Origin: Pseudoclavibacter sp. RFBB5
GTDB lineage: Bacteria > Actinomycetota > Actinomycetes > Actinomycetales > Microbacteriaceae
DNA: 64,000 bases
Reading direction: 5' to 3'
Assembly: GCF_002931555.1 (NCBI RefSeq)
Contig: NZ_PSTZ01000009.1
Coordinates: 122,944-186,943 of the forward strand
A program made the translations under genes and the position numbers. Of this stretch, positions 25,601 to 40,600 are shown in pieces (positions within the stretch are counted from its first letter, which is position 1; each line of letters starts with the position of its first letter). A model generated the notes under the pieces. The model saw only the letters and a program-made list of their open reading frames with translations, did not search any database and was not told the DNA's origin.

Positions 25601-28600
25601 GGGCCCTCGACACCGTCGGGGCGTCGACGCTGATCGACCGACGCTCCGCGACGCTCTCCGGCGGGGAGACGCAGCGGGTGGCCCTCGCCGCGGCCATCGT
25701 CACGCAGCCGCGCGTGCTCGTGCTCGACGAGCCCACGTCCATGCTCGACCCGGAGGGCATCGCATCCGTCCGCCGAGCCATCGACGCCGCGACAGCGCGC
25801 GCGTCGACGGTCGTGCTCGTCGAGCATCGCCTTGACGAATACGCGGGGGCACGCGGCATCGCCGGCCTGCCCGGCCGCACCATCGTCGTCGGCCGCGGTG
25901 GCATCATCGCCCACGATGGATCGACCGGACAGGTCCTGCTCGACAACGCGGTCGAACTGCAGGCGGCCGGATGCTGGCTGCCGCTCGAAGCGGAACTCGC
26001 CGCCACGACGGGGCTGAGCGGTGGTCTCGCGAACAGGGCCGTCGCCGGAGCGGTCGCCACGCTCGGCGAAGGGGCTGCACCCCGAACCGCCGCACCCCGA
26101 TCATCGGGTACTGCTCGCGGCCCGTCCTTGCGCGTGGAGTCGCTCGACGTCGTCGCAGGAGGGGCGCCGAGGCGGAAGCGCAGTGCAGCCGCGGCGGCAA
26201 CTGGACCCGGCGCCGTGCTCCGGGGCGTGAGCTTCGAGCTCCGCCCGGGCGAGGTCGTGGCGCTCCTCGGCCGCAACGGATGCGGGAAGTCGAGCCTGCT
26301 GCGCACCATGGCCGGCCTCGCCCGCCCAGGTGGCGGGACCATCCACGGCCCGCGCCCCGGTCTCATCTTCCAGAACCCCGAGCACCAGTTCGCGCAGTCG
26401 ACGCTCCGGCGGGAGATGGAGCACGGGCTCGGGCCCGGCGACGCGGAGCGTGTCGCAAAACTCGTCGAACGCTTCGATCTCGCGAGCTCCCTCGACCACA
26501 ACCCCTTCCGGCTCTCCGGCGGGCAGCAGCGGCGGCTCAGCATCGCCGCCATGCTCGCGCACGACCGGCCGTTCCTCCTCGCCGACGAGCCGGGATACGG
26601 CCTCGACCGGCGCGCGAGCATCACGGCCATGCGCGAGCTCGAGCGCACGGCGGCGTCCGGATGCGGCGTGCTGTTCTCGAGCCACGAGCTGCGGGCCGTC
26701 TGCGCCCATGCCCACCGCGTGCTTGTGCTCGGCGACGGCGAGCTCCTCGCCGACACGACGCCGTTCGAGCTGCTGCGCGACCCCGAGCTGCTGGAAGCGG
26801 CGGGCCTCGAGCGCACACCACTGCTCGCCTGGCTCCTCGATGAGGGCTTCTCGGACGACCGGTCCAGGGGCATCCTGCGCGAGCTCGACGATGCAGGACT
26901 GCGGGTGGCGGCGTGACCCCCTATCTGGAGCGGCGCAACCCGACCGTCAAGCTCGCGGTGCTGTTCGTCTGCTCACTCGCGACGCTCTTCGTGCTCAACC
27001 CGCTGACGCTCGGTGTGCTGACGGCGCTGGCGATTGTGGCCGCGCTGACGACGACGAGGCTGACCCCCGCGAGGCTGCTCGCGGCGTCCCTGCCCTTCGC
27101 CGCCTTCGGCCTGGGGCTCATCACCGTGAACGCGCTCAGCCGGCCGGGCACGGAGGTCTTCCCCGATCTGCCCGTGCGCGTGACCAGCGAGGGACTTGCC
27201 ATCGGCGTCGCACTCGCCCTCCGCACCACCGTCATCGGCATGCTGTCGATCTCCTTCATCGCGAGCACCCCGCCGCGCGGCCTCATGACGAGCCTCACGC
27301 AGCACGCGAGGCTCAGCCCGCGCTTCGCCTACGCCCTCCTTGCCGGGTTCCGCCTCCTGCAGCTGCTGCCCAGCGAGTGGCAGAGCATCCGTGCAGCACA
27401 GGCCGTGCGGGCGCCGCTCGGGAGGGATGGCATGCCGCGCACGGGCCCGGCCGGATTCGGCTCGGCGTCCTTCTCGCTCCTCGTCGTCTCGATCCGCTCG
27501 GGCGAGCGCATCGCGCAGGCACTCGAGTCGAGGGGGCTCGGAGCTGGGCCCCGCACGGTCTGGCGCCTCGTGCCCCTGGATGCGCGCGATGCCGCGCTCG
27601 CCGGAATCGTGCTCGCCGCATTCGCACTCACGGCGGCGGCCGGCGTTGCCGCAGGAACGGGACTGTCCCTTGCCTGAACCCCGTCAACTCGCACTCGTCG
27701 GCATGGTGAACCCGCCGACCCAGCGCTACGCGGCGGCGTGGCGGCACCCGGACTCGAGCAGGGACTGGCTGCGCGCGAGCTCGTACGTGCGCATCGCGCG
27801 TCTCCTGGAACGCGGCGGGTTCGACATGATGTTCCTGCCGGACGCCCTCGCGGTGCCGGAGGACGCGCTCGGCGACGCCGCGACGACGCTCGCGAGCGGC
27901 GGCAAGGGCGCCGTGACGCTCGACCCCATCACCGTGCTCAGCGCCGTTGCCGGTGCGACGAGCAGCATCGGCCTCGGCGCCACGGTGTCGACCTCGTTCC
28001 TGCCCCCGTACGCCATCGCGCGCACCCTCGCGAGCCTGGACCACCTCTCCGAGGGCCGAGTGGCCTGGAACATAGTGACCTCCACGACCGACGCGGAGGC
28101 GCGCAACATGGGACTCGAGCGCATCCCGTCGAAGGCGTGGCGGTACGACCGCGCCGATCGTGTTGTCACCCAGGTGCTCCAGCTCATGCGCAGCTGGGAC
28201 GCCGACGCCCTGGTGCACGATGCACATGGCGGAGTGTTCGCCGAGCCGGGGCTCGTCTCCCGAACTCCGGCCCCGCGTGAACATGCTGCGGCTCCCGGCC
28301 CGCTCAGCCTGCCGCGCAGCCCGCAGGGGCACCCGGTGCTCATGCAGGCGGGAGCTTCCCAACGCGGCATGGAGTTCGCGGCGAAGTGGGCTGAGCTCGT
28401 CTTCGTCGCCTCCGACGGGCTTGAAGGGAACCGCGCCGTCCGCGCCGAGTTGCGCGAGCGTGCGCGCCTCGCGGGGCGCGACCCCGACGAGCTTCGTGTC
28501 TGCGCCGCCATCCAGCCGATCGCAGGATCGACGAACATCGATGCAGAGCGTACGAAGGCGTCACTGCTCGCGCGCATCGATGAGGAGTCCGCGGTGCGCT

Positions 28601-31600
28601 CGCTCGCGCGGCTCATGCACGCGAATCCGGAGGCGATGCACCTGGACGAATCCGCTGGGGCCTTCCTCGCCCAGCACCGCGGGGCGACCGGCAGCGACGG
28701 CTTCGAGGACATGCTTGCCGCCGTGTGCGCTCGCGAGGCCCTCACCGTGCGCGAGCTCGCGCTGCGTCAGTCGTTCGACCAGCTCACGCCGTCGCCCACC
28801 GGGAGCGGGGCCGAGATCGCGGAGGAGCTCTGCGAGTGGCACGATGCCGGGGCCGCCGACGGTTTCGTCGTGACCCCGGCCATCCTGCCCCGCTCGTTCG
28901 AGGACTTCGTCGAGCACGTCGTCCCTGAGCTGCGACGGCGCGGCCGCCTCCCCGCCGAGGGAGCCCAGTCGTTCGCCTCCACGCTCCGCGGGCGACTCAC
29001 GGAGAAGCTCAGGCCCGAGAGCCCCAGCTGACCGACTGTCCGGCTGCCGCGCGCTGCTGCGGCACGCCCCACGGGTTGGCGTCCTGGAGGGGCTCGGGGA
29101 GCGCCTCCTGTGGCGCGCCCTGGTAGGCGACGCCTCGCAGGAAGCGGGAGATGGAGGCGGTGCCGACCGAGGTCGACGTGTCGTTCGACGTCGCCGGATA
29201 CGGTCCGCCGTGCTGCATCGCCGGCGTCACGGCGACCCCGGTGGGCCACCCGCCGAAGAGGACGCGTCCCGTCTTCCGAGCAAGCCCTGCGACGAGCGAT
29301 GACAGCGCTGGCGACTGCTCCCCCGCGGCAGCGTGCACCGTGCCGGTGAGGTTGCCGACGTACAGCTCGTCGAGGCTGGGCGCGAGCGAGGCCTCGTCGT
29401 CGTACTCGACGATGACGGAGAACGGACCGAAGACCTCGTCGAGCAGCGTCTCGTCGCCCGCCGAGAGCTTCCTCGCGGGCACGGCCACGATCGTCGGCGT
29501 CGCCCACACGTTGCCGTCGTCGTCGCTGCGCACGGCGCCTTCGGCAACGACGCGCACACCGTCGGCCGCGAGCACGTCGGCGCGGCGCTGGAGGTAGGCC
29601 CGGCCGATGCTCGGGTTGAGGAGGCGGTGCTCGGCGGCCTGCTCGGCTGCCTGCGAGACGCGCAGCTCGAGCTCGCCGGCGGCATCAGTCGCGGGCACCC
29701 AGAGGAAGCCGGGCTTCGTGCACAGCTGGCCAGCGGAGCCGGCGACGGAAGCGGCGTAGCCTGCCGCGATCTCCTCGCCGCGCTCGGCGAGCGCGGCGGC
29801 GGTTACGAAGACCGGGTTGACGCTGCCGAGCTCCCCGTAGAACTGGATGGGCCGGGGGCGCGCCGCGGCCTTGTCGGCGAGCAGGCGGCCCACGCGGATC
29901 GACCCCGTGAAGGTGCCGACGTCGACGCGGTCGTCCTCGAGCACGGTGACGCCGGCCTGCTGGCCGAGCACAAGCGCGAAGACTCCATCAGGAGCTCCGG
30001 CTGCGCGGAGCGCGTCCTCGACGACGCGTGCCGTCGCGACCGAGAGCTCCGGGTGGCCGGAGTGGCCCTTGACGATGAGCGCGCAGCCCGCCGCGAGCGC
30101 CGCGGCCGAGTCACCGCCCGCCACCGAGAAGGCGAAGGGGAAGTTGGAGGCGGAGAAGTTGACGGCGACGCCGACGGGCACGAGCATCCGGCGCACGTCG
30201 GGCCGTGGGCCGAGCACGAAGTCGGGGTCGGCCTCGTCGAGGCGCACGTCGAGGTAGGCGCCGTCTCGGATGACGTCCGCGAAGAGGCGGATCTGCACGG
30301 TGGTGCGCTTCAGCTCGCCCGTGAGCCTCGCCTGCGCGAGGCCCGTCTCCCGCATGCCGATGGGGATGAGCTCCCCCGCCGCCTGATCGAGGGCGTCCGC
30401 GACCGCGATGAGCGCCGACGCTCGTTCGCTCGGTGGCGTCGCCGCCCAGACCGGGGCGGCGAGCGCGGCCGCCGCGAGGATCTGCTCGAGCTCGGCGTCT
30501 GTCGTGTGCGGGGTGGGAGTGCTCATCGATGAGTCCAATCTAGAATTCGAAACCTGCGGGGAACGGGTCTGTCGGGTCGAGCAGGTACTGGCCCATGCCG
30601 GTGATCCACGCGCGCCCCGTGATGGTGGGGATCACGGCAGCCCGGTCGCCGACCTGCACCTCGTCGATGAGTCGGCCCGTGAAGCTCGTGCCGATGAACG
30701 ACTCGTTGACGAAGTCGGTGTGCAGCGGCAGCTCGCCCCTGGCGTGCAACTCCGCCATGCGCGCGGACGTGCCGGTGCCGCACGGCGAGCGGTCGAACCA
30801 GCCGGGGTAGATCGCCATGGCGTGCCGCGAGTGGACCGCGTCGGAGCCCGGCGCGATGAACTCGACGTGGTGCACGTGGTCGACGCCCTCGATCGTCGGA
30901 TGCCGGGGCGCGTCGTGCGTGTTGATCGCGTCCATGATGGCGAGGCCGGCGCGCAGGATGTCGTCTTTGCGGCGTCGATCGAACGGCAGGTCGACGTCGT
31001 CGAGGTCGACCATGGCGTAGTAGTTCCCGCCGAATGCCAGCGAGTACCTCAGCGCGTCGATGCCGAGTTCCGGCACCGGGACGACGGCGTCGAGGCGTTC
31101 GCAGAAGCTGGGCACGTTCTCGATGGTAACGCTAACAGCGCGTCCTTCGCTCACTTCCACACGAGCGATCACGAGACCGGCTGGCGTATCGAGCCGGATC
31201 ACCGTCTCCGGCTCCTGCACCTCGACCATCCCCGTCTCGACCAGCACCGTCGCCGTCCCGATCGTGCCGTGCCCGCACATCGGCAGCAGACCGGAGACCT
31301 CGATGTAGAGGACCCCGAAGTCGGCGTCGGGCCGCGTCGGCGGCTGCAGGATGCTCCCGCTCATCGCGGAGTGCCCGCGCGGCTCACGCATGAGGAACGT
31401 GCGCAGGTCGTCGCGGTGCTCCTGCACGTAGAGGCGCTTCTCGTTCATGGTGGCGCCGGGAATCACCCCGACCCCGCCCGTGACGACCCTGGTCGGCATC
31501 CCCTCGGTGTGGGAGTCGACGGCGGAGATGACTCGTGATGCTCGCATGTCAGTTGACCTCAGGCTGTGGAATGGAAGGTGCGACCCTACTGGAGGGCGAC

Positions 31601-34600
31601 GAGCGCGTCGAGGGCGCGCTGCGTGTCGGCGCGCACCTGCACCTCCATCGCGGGCGTGAGCGCGGCGCGCGGCGGACGGCAGGGCCCGCCGTTGCGGCCG
31701 ACCATGTCCATCCCGAGCTTGATGGCCTGCACGAACTCCGGGCGCGAGTCCCAGCGGAATGCCGCGATGAGGCTCTTGTAGATCTCTCGCGCCTCGACGT
31801 AGCGGCCAGCGGCCATGTGGTCGTAGATCGCGACCGCCTCCGCGGGGAACACGTTGGGGTAGCCCGCGAACCAGCCCGTCGCGCCGTCGATCATGAGCTC
31901 GAAGAGCACGTCGTCGCTGCCGGCGATGACGTCGATGCTCGAGCCGGCGGCCTCGCAGGCCTCCTGGATCTCGAAGGCGCGTCGCACGTCGCCAGAGAAC
32001 TCCTTGACGGCGACGATGCCGTCGATCTTCGCGATCTCGGCGACGAGACGCGGCGTGATGTCGACCTTCGTGTCGAGCGGGTTGTTGTAGATCATGACGG
32101 GGAGCCCGACCTCGGCGACCTTAGCGAAGTGCTCGACGACGTCGGCGTCCGCCGAGCGGTACATCGTCGGCGGGAGGCAGAGCACACCGTGGGCTCCGTC
32201 TTCCTTCGCGAGCTGAGTCCAGTGCTGCGCCTGGTGCCACCCGGGCCCGTGCACGCCCGCGACGACGATGCCGCGGTCGCCGACGGTCTCGACAGCCACC
32301 TGCACGACCTTGCGGCGCTCCTCGTCGGTGAGGGATGAGTACTCGCCGAGCGAGCCGTTGGGCCCAACACCCCGGCAGCCGTTCTCGATGAGCCAGTTGC
32401 AGTGCTCGGCGTAGGCGTCGTAGTCGACGGCGAGACCGGCGGGCGCCGAGGCGTCCTCCTTGTAGGGGAGGGCCGTCGCGACGACGACGCCGCCGAGGTC
32501 GAGGTGCGTGGAAGCTGTTTCGGTCATGGGTCTTGCCTTCCTGTCAGGGGGTGCTGCTCTTCTGAGATGCCTGCCAGCTCTGCGAGCCGGATGGGGGTCT
32601 GGATGGGGCGGCGGTCGACGATGCCCTCGTCGAGTTCGCCGGTCGAACCGGTCGCCGCCTGCAGCAGCTCCTCGGCGCTGCGGCCGCAGATGCGCGCCTG
32701 GCAGATGCCGAGGCCCGCGCGGGTGGCGAGCTTCTGGGAGCGCAGGCTGCGTGAGCCGGTGGCGGCCGCCTTGCCGCGGAGCTGGCCTGCGGTGACTTCC
32801 TCGCAGCGGCACACGATCGTGTCGTCACGAAGCCAGTCCTGCCAGCCTGGCCGCACCCCGTGGGCGGCGTCGATGCGGGCGGCGAACGCGCCGAAGACGG
32901 CGCGCTTGCGCTGCGCGTCGCTGACCTGCGGGGCTCGAGCGGCGCCGCCGGCGGCGCAGTGCCCCGCGACGCGTCCCTCGGCAAGCGAGAGGTCGACGCC
33001 CCCGATGCCGGTCACCTCCCCGGCCGCGTAGACGCCTGCCGCGCTCGTCGCGCAGGACTCGTCGATGACCACGAATCTGTCGTCGCTCAGCGCGCATCCG
33101 GCCGCGATGGCGACCTCGAGGCGGGGCGTGAACCCGTGCGTGACGCACACGGAGTCGCAGGCCACCTGCCGCTCACTGCCGGGGATCGGCCGCCACTGGG
33201 CGTCGATTCTGGCGATCGTCACGCGCTCGACTCGGCCATCGCCGTGCGCCTCCACGACGGCCTCGCCGACGCGGTACGGGATGCGGTGACGCAGCTGACC
33301 TGCCACGTAGCCGAAGAGCTCGCTCACCTTGCCCGGCGCACCGGCCAGCTGCCACGGCTTGGGCAGCCAGCCGGAGGCGAGACGCGGGATGCGGTTGGCT
33401 TCGACGACCTCGATGACGCGCGAACCCACCTGCGCGAGCGACGCAGCGACGGGCAGGAGGAACGGGCCGGCACCCGCGACGACGACGTTGCCGCCGACCG
33501 CGATGCGCTCGCTCTTCGCGAAGGCCTGGGCAGCCCCGCCAGTGAAGACGCCGGGCAGATCCCAACCCGGGAAGGGGAGCGTGCGGTCGTGCGCCCCGGT
33601 CGCGATGACGATGGCGTCCGGCCTGAGCGTCGACGGTACGCGCGTCGCCGCGTCGGCGGGGCCGGTGAGGAGCTGCAGCGTCGGGATGCCGAGGTCGGGG
33701 CCCCGACCGGCCGCAGTCGGCGCATCCACAGCCCACACGCTCGTCTCGGCGAGCACGGCGATGTCGGGGTTCGAGCGGACTCGACGCTCGAGGTCCTGGT
33801 ACGTCGACCAGCCGTGGTGCATCGCTGCCTGACCGTGGCCGTCGCGCTCGTCCGGCAGGTGGCGCCAGTACTGGCCACCGAGCTCACGACTCGACTCGAC
33901 GAGCGTCACGCGTGCGCCGTGCTCCGCCGCGGCCACTGCGGCCGCGAGACCGGCCGGTCCCCCGCCGACGACGGCGACGTGGCGCCGTTCTCGCTGCGTC
34001 GAGGTCATTGGGAGCTCACCTCGTCCCCGTCGCACGCGCCTCGCTGACAGGCGCGCACATCCGGAACACCGTCGACGGTGACGAGGCAGTCAAAGCACAC
34101 GCCGATGCCGCAGAACAGTCCGCGGGGCCTGCCCGCGACCGCCGTCTCGCGCCAGGCGACGCGGCCGGAGCCGAGGAGGACACCCGCGATGCTCTGCCCC
34201 GCGATGCCCTCGACGGGCTCGCCGTCGACCGTGATGCGGACGGGCCTCTCGACCCCATCGCGCCGGACTGGACGTTCGCTCATGCGACGGCCTCCAACTC
34301 GGCGGCGAGGGCCTGTCGAGACGGAGCGAAGTGGGCGGCGTCGATGTGCGTCGGCTTCCCATCCATGAGGTCGCCGATGAGCGTGGCCGTCGGCAACGAG
34401 AGGCCGATGCCGGCCCCCTCGTGGCCCGTCGCGTGCCACAGGCCCGGGAGGCGTGGATCGGCGCCGATGAGCGGCAGATGGTCGGGCATGTACGGGCGGA
34501 ACCCCGAGTAGCTGCGGATGATCGCCGTCTCGGCGAGGAACGGGAAGATCGACATGGCCTTCCTCGCGAGCTCGCTCAGCACGTTGGCGCGGAACGCGTC

Positions 34601-37600
34601 GTCGAAGCCGACCTGCTCGCGACTCGAGCCGATGAGCACCGTGCCACCTGGCGTCGACTCGACGACGCTCGAGGTCATGAGGGCGACGTCACCGGAACCG
34701 ACGGCACCGACGTAGTCGGCGTCGTACACCTTGTGGAACACCCGCTGCGGCATCTTCGCAGTGACCAGCACAACCCCTCGACGCGGGCGCACCGGCAACG
34801 GCATGCCGAGAACGGCCGACACGTCACCCGACCAGGGACCCGCCGCGACGACGACGTCGTTGCCGCGCACATCCCCCGCGGTCGTCCGCACGCCCACGAG
34901 CCTGCCGCCGTCGCGGAGGGCTCCCGTCACCTCGTGGTGCTCCAGGATGCTCGCCCCACGCAGGCGCGCGAGGGCCACGAGCGCCTCGGTCGCGATGGTC
35001 GGCTGCACCTGGCTGTCCCCCGGATACCAGACGGCTGCGGTCATCCGATCGGTGAGCCACGGCTCGAGTCGACGCGCCTCTGCGAGCGTGACCGGCTCGG
35101 CAGCGATGTCCGCCTCGCGCTGCATGGTCGCGAAATCGAGGAGCGCGGACGCTCCCCCGTCGGTCGTCGCGACGACGAGGCCGCCCTTGGCCTCGAACTC
35201 GATGTCGGGGAAGTCGTCGCCGAGCTCGTCGCGGAAGGTGTTCGCAAGCCTGGACCAGGCCGCATTCGCGAGCTTGGAGAGCTCCAGCTCCGCCCCGGGG
35301 CCCTTGTCCGAGACGAGCAGATTGCCCTCGCAGTGCGCACTGGTGCCGCTCGCGACTCGCCCGCGCTCGACGAGCGCCACCCGGCGACCTCGGCCGGCGA
35401 GCTCAGCCGCGCACGCCGCGCCGATGATGCCGCCACCGATCACGACGACGTCGTAGCTGCTCATCCCGCACCTCCTGTCAGTAATATGTCACACACCAGT
35501 TGCCCTCGCAAGCCTGGCCCGCCCCTCGCGCGGGACGGGCCAGATGGCGGTCAGCCCAGGTAGGCCTCGATGACCGCCTTGTCCTTCGCGAGGTCGGACG
35601 CGAGGCCGGAGAGCGTCACGTGCCCGTGCTCGATGACGTACGCACGGTGCGCGACCTTCAACGCCGCACGCGCGTTCTGCTCGACAAGCAGCACCGTGGC
35701 ACCACGCTCGTTGATGCGCCCGATCAGCTCCATCACCTGCTTCACGACAAGCGGCGCCAGTCCCATCGACGGCTCGTCGAGCAGCATGAGCTTCGGTCCA
35801 CCGACGTACGCGCGCGCAATGGCGACCATCTGCTGCTCACCACCCGACAGGGTTCCGCCCTGCTGCGTGCGCCGCTCGAGCAGGCGCGGCATGAGCTCGT
35901 AGCACTCCTCGACACGATCGGCCACGACCTTCGGGTCCTTGACCTGGTACCCGCCGAGCAGCAGGTTCTCGTGCACCGACATGGTCGAGAAGATGCGGCG
36001 CCCCTCAGGCACGTGGATGAGCCCGTCGCGCACGAGGTCCCACGGCTTGGCGCTCGAGATGTCCTTGCCGCGCCAGGTGATCGTGCCGCTCTTCGCCCTG
36101 GCCAGACCAGAGAGCATCGTGAGCGTGCTCGTCTTGCCCGCACCGTTGTTGCCGAGCAGCGAGACGACCTCGCCCTCGTTCACCTCGATCGACAGCCCCC
36201 GCAGCGCCTGCACGCGCCCGTAGAAGAGGTCGACGTCCTTCACCTCGAGTTCAGCGCTCATGACCGTTCCTCCTCCGCAGAGCCCTGCTCCGCGATGTTC
36301 TCTTCGTCGATCCGGTCGCGGAGCGTGCGTGGCCGTTCAGGAGCGTCGAGCTGCTCCTCGCCGACCTCCTCCGCGACCTCGTCCTCCGGATCCTCGACCC
36401 CCAGGTACGCCTCGATGACCCTCGGGTCGTTCTTTACGTCCTCCGGCAGGCCATCCGCGATTTCACGGCCGAAGTTGAGCACGATCACGCGCTCCGAGAT
36501 CTCCATCACGAGCCCCATGTCGTGCTCGATGAGCACGATGCCGACCCCCAGGTCCCTGATCTTGCGGATGAGCGAGATCAGCTCCTGCTTCTCGTTGTGA
36601 TTGAGGCCGGCCGCGGGCTCGTCGAGCAGCAGCAGCTTGGGCTGCGTGGCCAGCGCGCGGGCGATCTCCACACGCCGCTGCTCGCCATAGGGCAGCTGCG
36701 ACGCGAGCAGGTCGTCGTCCAGCGAGTAGCCGACGAAGTCGAGCCAGCCACGCGCATCCTCGAGCGCCTGCGCCTCGATCTTCCTGTAGCCGATCGTGTG
36801 CAGCATCGTCTGGAACACGTTCTGTCGGATGCGCGCATGCATCGCCGTCTTCACGTTGTCGATGACGGACATGTCGCGGAACATGCGCACGTTCTGGAAC
36901 GTGCGGCTCAGCCCGAGGCGCGTGATCGTCGACGGCTGCTTGCGCATGATGTCGACGCCGTCGAACGTGATCGTGCCCGACGTCGGCCGGTAGAACCCCG
37001 TGATGCAGTTGAACGCGCTTGTCTTGCCAGCGCCGTTCGGGCCGATCACCGAGATGATCTCGCCCGCGTACGCGTCGAACGACGTGCCGTCGACGGCCTT
37101 CACCCCGCCGAACTGCAGGCGCAGGTCGCGGACGGACAGCAGCGGCTCCCCGGAGTGCGCCCGCCTGAACTCCTCGGCGACCGCGGTCACCGACTCCGTC
37201 TTCGGCACATCGATCGGCGCGGTCCCGTAGACCTCACCCGTGCCCGAACCCTGGCTCATGCCTGCTCCTTCGAGAGGTCGATGTTGGCGTCCGGCGCCTC
37301 ATGGGCCGAGAACCCGTCCTTGGGAGACGGCGGCTCGCCCTTGGCGCGCGACTTGAGGAACGGCAGGATCGCCGTCGCCGGCCAGATGCCCTGCGGCCGG
37401 AAGATCATCATGACCACCAGCAGCACGCCGAAGACGAGGAAGCGCCAGTCGGAGAAGTCGCGGAGGATCTCGGGCAGCAGCGAGACGAGCAGCGCACCCA
37501 CGATGACGCCGGGGATGGACCCCATGCCGCCGAGCACGACCGCCATGAGCAGCAGGGCCGAGTTCAGGAACACGAACGACGTCGGGCTGATGGCCGTCTG

Positions 37601-40600
37601 GTGCGCTGCCATGAGCACGCCGGCGAGCCCGCCGAACACCGCGCCGAGCACGTACGCGCCGAGCTTCGTCGTGTACGTGTTGACGCCCATCGCCTCGGCT
37701 GCGTCCTCGTCGTCCTTGATCGCGCGCCAGGCGCGCCCCATCTTCCCCTTGCCCAGACGGGAGGCTGCGATGATCGCGGCACCTCCCGCGATGATGACGC
37801 AGAGGAAGTACAGGAGGATCTTGCCGTTGAACTCGATACCGCCGATCGTGAGGCCGTCGGCGAACGACCAGCCGAAGAACTCGAACGTGTCGATGCCGGA
37901 GATGCCGGATGGGCCGCCCGTGACCTCGAGGTTGTTGGCCGTGAGTCGGATGATCTCGCCGAAGCCGAGCGTGACGATCGCGAGGTAGTCGCTGCGCAGG
38001 CGCAGCGTCGGCCCGCCGATGATGAGCCCGGCGAGGATGCACGCCACGATGACGAACGGGATCGTCGCGATGAGCGGCATGTCCAGCAGCGTGTTGAGCA
38101 CGCCAGCCGTGTACGCGCCCACCGCGAAGAAGGCGTAGTAGCCGAGGTCGAGGAGGCCCGCGTAGCCGACGACGATATTGAGGCCCATCGCGAGCATGAT
38201 GTAGATCATCGCCGAGGTGCCGATGGAGATGACGTACGGCGTCGCGTTGATGAACGGCAGCAGGAACGCGAAGAGGAACAGCACGAGCCCCACGAGGTTC
38301 ATGAAGGTCTTCGGGTTCCGGATGCCGGTGCGCGGTGTCGGCCGCTCGACGGTGGGCGCAGGCGCCTGGAGTCTGATGTCGGTCATGGGGTCACATCCGT
38401 TCCACGACGCGGGCACCGAGAATGCCGGTCGGTCTGAAGGACAGGAAGAGGATCAGGCACGCGAACGAGAACACGTCACGCCACTCCCCGCCGAGCCAGT
38501 GGGTGCCGAACGCTTCGAGCAGGCCGAGCACGAGGCCCCCGAGCATGGCGCCGTAGAGGTTTCCGATACCGCCGATGACGGCGGCCGTGAACGCCTTCAA
38601 CCCGATGACGAAGCCGGCGAGGAAGTCGATGGTGCCGTAGTAGGCGCCAGCCATGACCCCGGCGGCGCCCGCGAGCGCGGAGCCGATGAAGAACGTGCGC
38701 GAGATGACCTTGTTGACGTTGACGCCCATGAGCTGGGCTGCCGTGGGGTCGAGCGCGATGGCGCGCATGGCCCGCCCGTCGCGGGAGCGCATGATGTAGG
38801 TGTTGAGGCCGAACATGAGGGCGGCCGCGACGAGCATCATGACGATCTGCGGCATCGTGATGCGGCCGCCGAGCAGGTCGAGCGTCTCGCCCTCGAGACG
38901 CGTCGGGTACACCTTGGGGTCCGGCCCGAAGATCTGGCGCACGCCGTACTCGAGGATGAACGACATGCCGACCGCGGTGATGAGCACGGCGAGTCTGGGG
39001 CTCGAGCGCAGCGGGCGGTAGGCCACCCGCTCGATCGTCACGCCGAGGATGCCGGTGAAGATCATCGCGAGCAGCATGACGAGCAGGATCGAGAGGATGC
39101 CGCCCCCGGCGAGGCCGGAGAAGGCCGAGAAGATCGTGAGGCCGGCGAACGCGCCGACCATGTAGACGTCGCCGTGCGCGAAGTTGAGCAGCTTGATGAT
39201 GCCGTACACCATGCTGTACCCGAGCGCGACGAGCGCGTAGAAGGATCCGACGAAGAGCCCGTCGATGATGAGTTGAATCACAGTGGTTCCTGACTGCAGA
39301 AGCGGGCGGGGAGTTCCCTCCCCGCCCGCCGTGGCTGACTAGCTCTTCAGGTCATCCTCGAGGATGAAGGTGCCGTCGGGTCCGACGGTGACGATGGCGA
39401 ATCCGCCCTCGGTCAGCGTTCCCTCTTCCGTGAAGGTGAGGGGGCCGGAGAAGATGTCGAAGCCGTCGAGCGCGTTGAGCGCCTCGATGACCGCGGGTCC
39501 CTCAGTGCTTCCTGCATCCTCGATCGCCTGGGCGACGACGCGGACGGCGTCGTAGCTCTGCGTCGAGTACGGGCCGGGAGCCGCGCCGAACTTCTCCGTG
39601 TAGGCGTCGATCCACTCGGTTGCACCCTCGAGCATGTCGGGGGTCTGCGTGAACGTGCCGAGCACACCCTCGGACGAGCTGCCCGCGATCTCAGCGAACT
39701 TCGCGTCGACCGAGCCGTCGGCGACCATGATCTTGCCGGTGTAGCCAGCGGCACGCAGCTGCTGCGTGATCAGGCCACCCTCCTGGTAGTAGCCGGTCCA
39801 GTACATCATGTCCGGGTTCGCCGAGACGACCTTGTTGACGTTGGCCGCGTAGTCGGATTCGCCCGCATTGACGGACTCCTCGAGGACGACCTCGATGCCG
39901 AGCTCCTTGGCCTGCTCGGAGGCGGACTTCGCGAGGTCCGTCGAGTAGTCGGTGTTGTCATCGACGAGCGCGAGCGTCTTGACACCCTGCTTCTCGGCGT
40001 ACTTGAGCATGGCCTGGGCCTGCTGCGTGCCGGTGCCGTTGATGAGGAACACGTTGTCGAGGCCGGCCGCGACGAGCTGGTTCGAGTTGGCGGCCGGGAT
40101 CACCATGGGGATCTCCGCCGTGTTGAAGATCGGGAGCGTCGGGAGCGTCGCGCCCGAGCAGTAGCCGCCCACGGAGGCGACGACGCCGTCGGTGACGAGC
40201 TTGTTCGCCGCGGCGGTCGCGCTGGTCGCGTCGCAGGCGTCATCGGCGGTGACGAGCTCGAGCTGGCGGCCGAGGACGCCGCCGGCTTCGTTGAGCTCAT
40301 CGATCGCCATCTTCGCGCCGTTCTCCATGTACGGGCCGAAGGCGGATTCCGATCCCGAGAAGGGGGCCGCGAGTCCGAGCTTGATCGGTCCATCCTCGGA
40401 GGCGGTGTCACCGCCTCCGGCGACACCTCCGGAGCATCCGGTCAGAGCCAGTGCGGCAGTTGCGAGGAGGGCTCCTGGGAGGAGCACCCGCTTCCAGAGG
40501 CCAGCACCCCGAGGGCTGGTGGAACGACGTGCAGTCATGGTGAGTTCCTTCCGAACAGACGTCAGAATCGCCGGACCATCTCCGGTGATGGGATGTCACA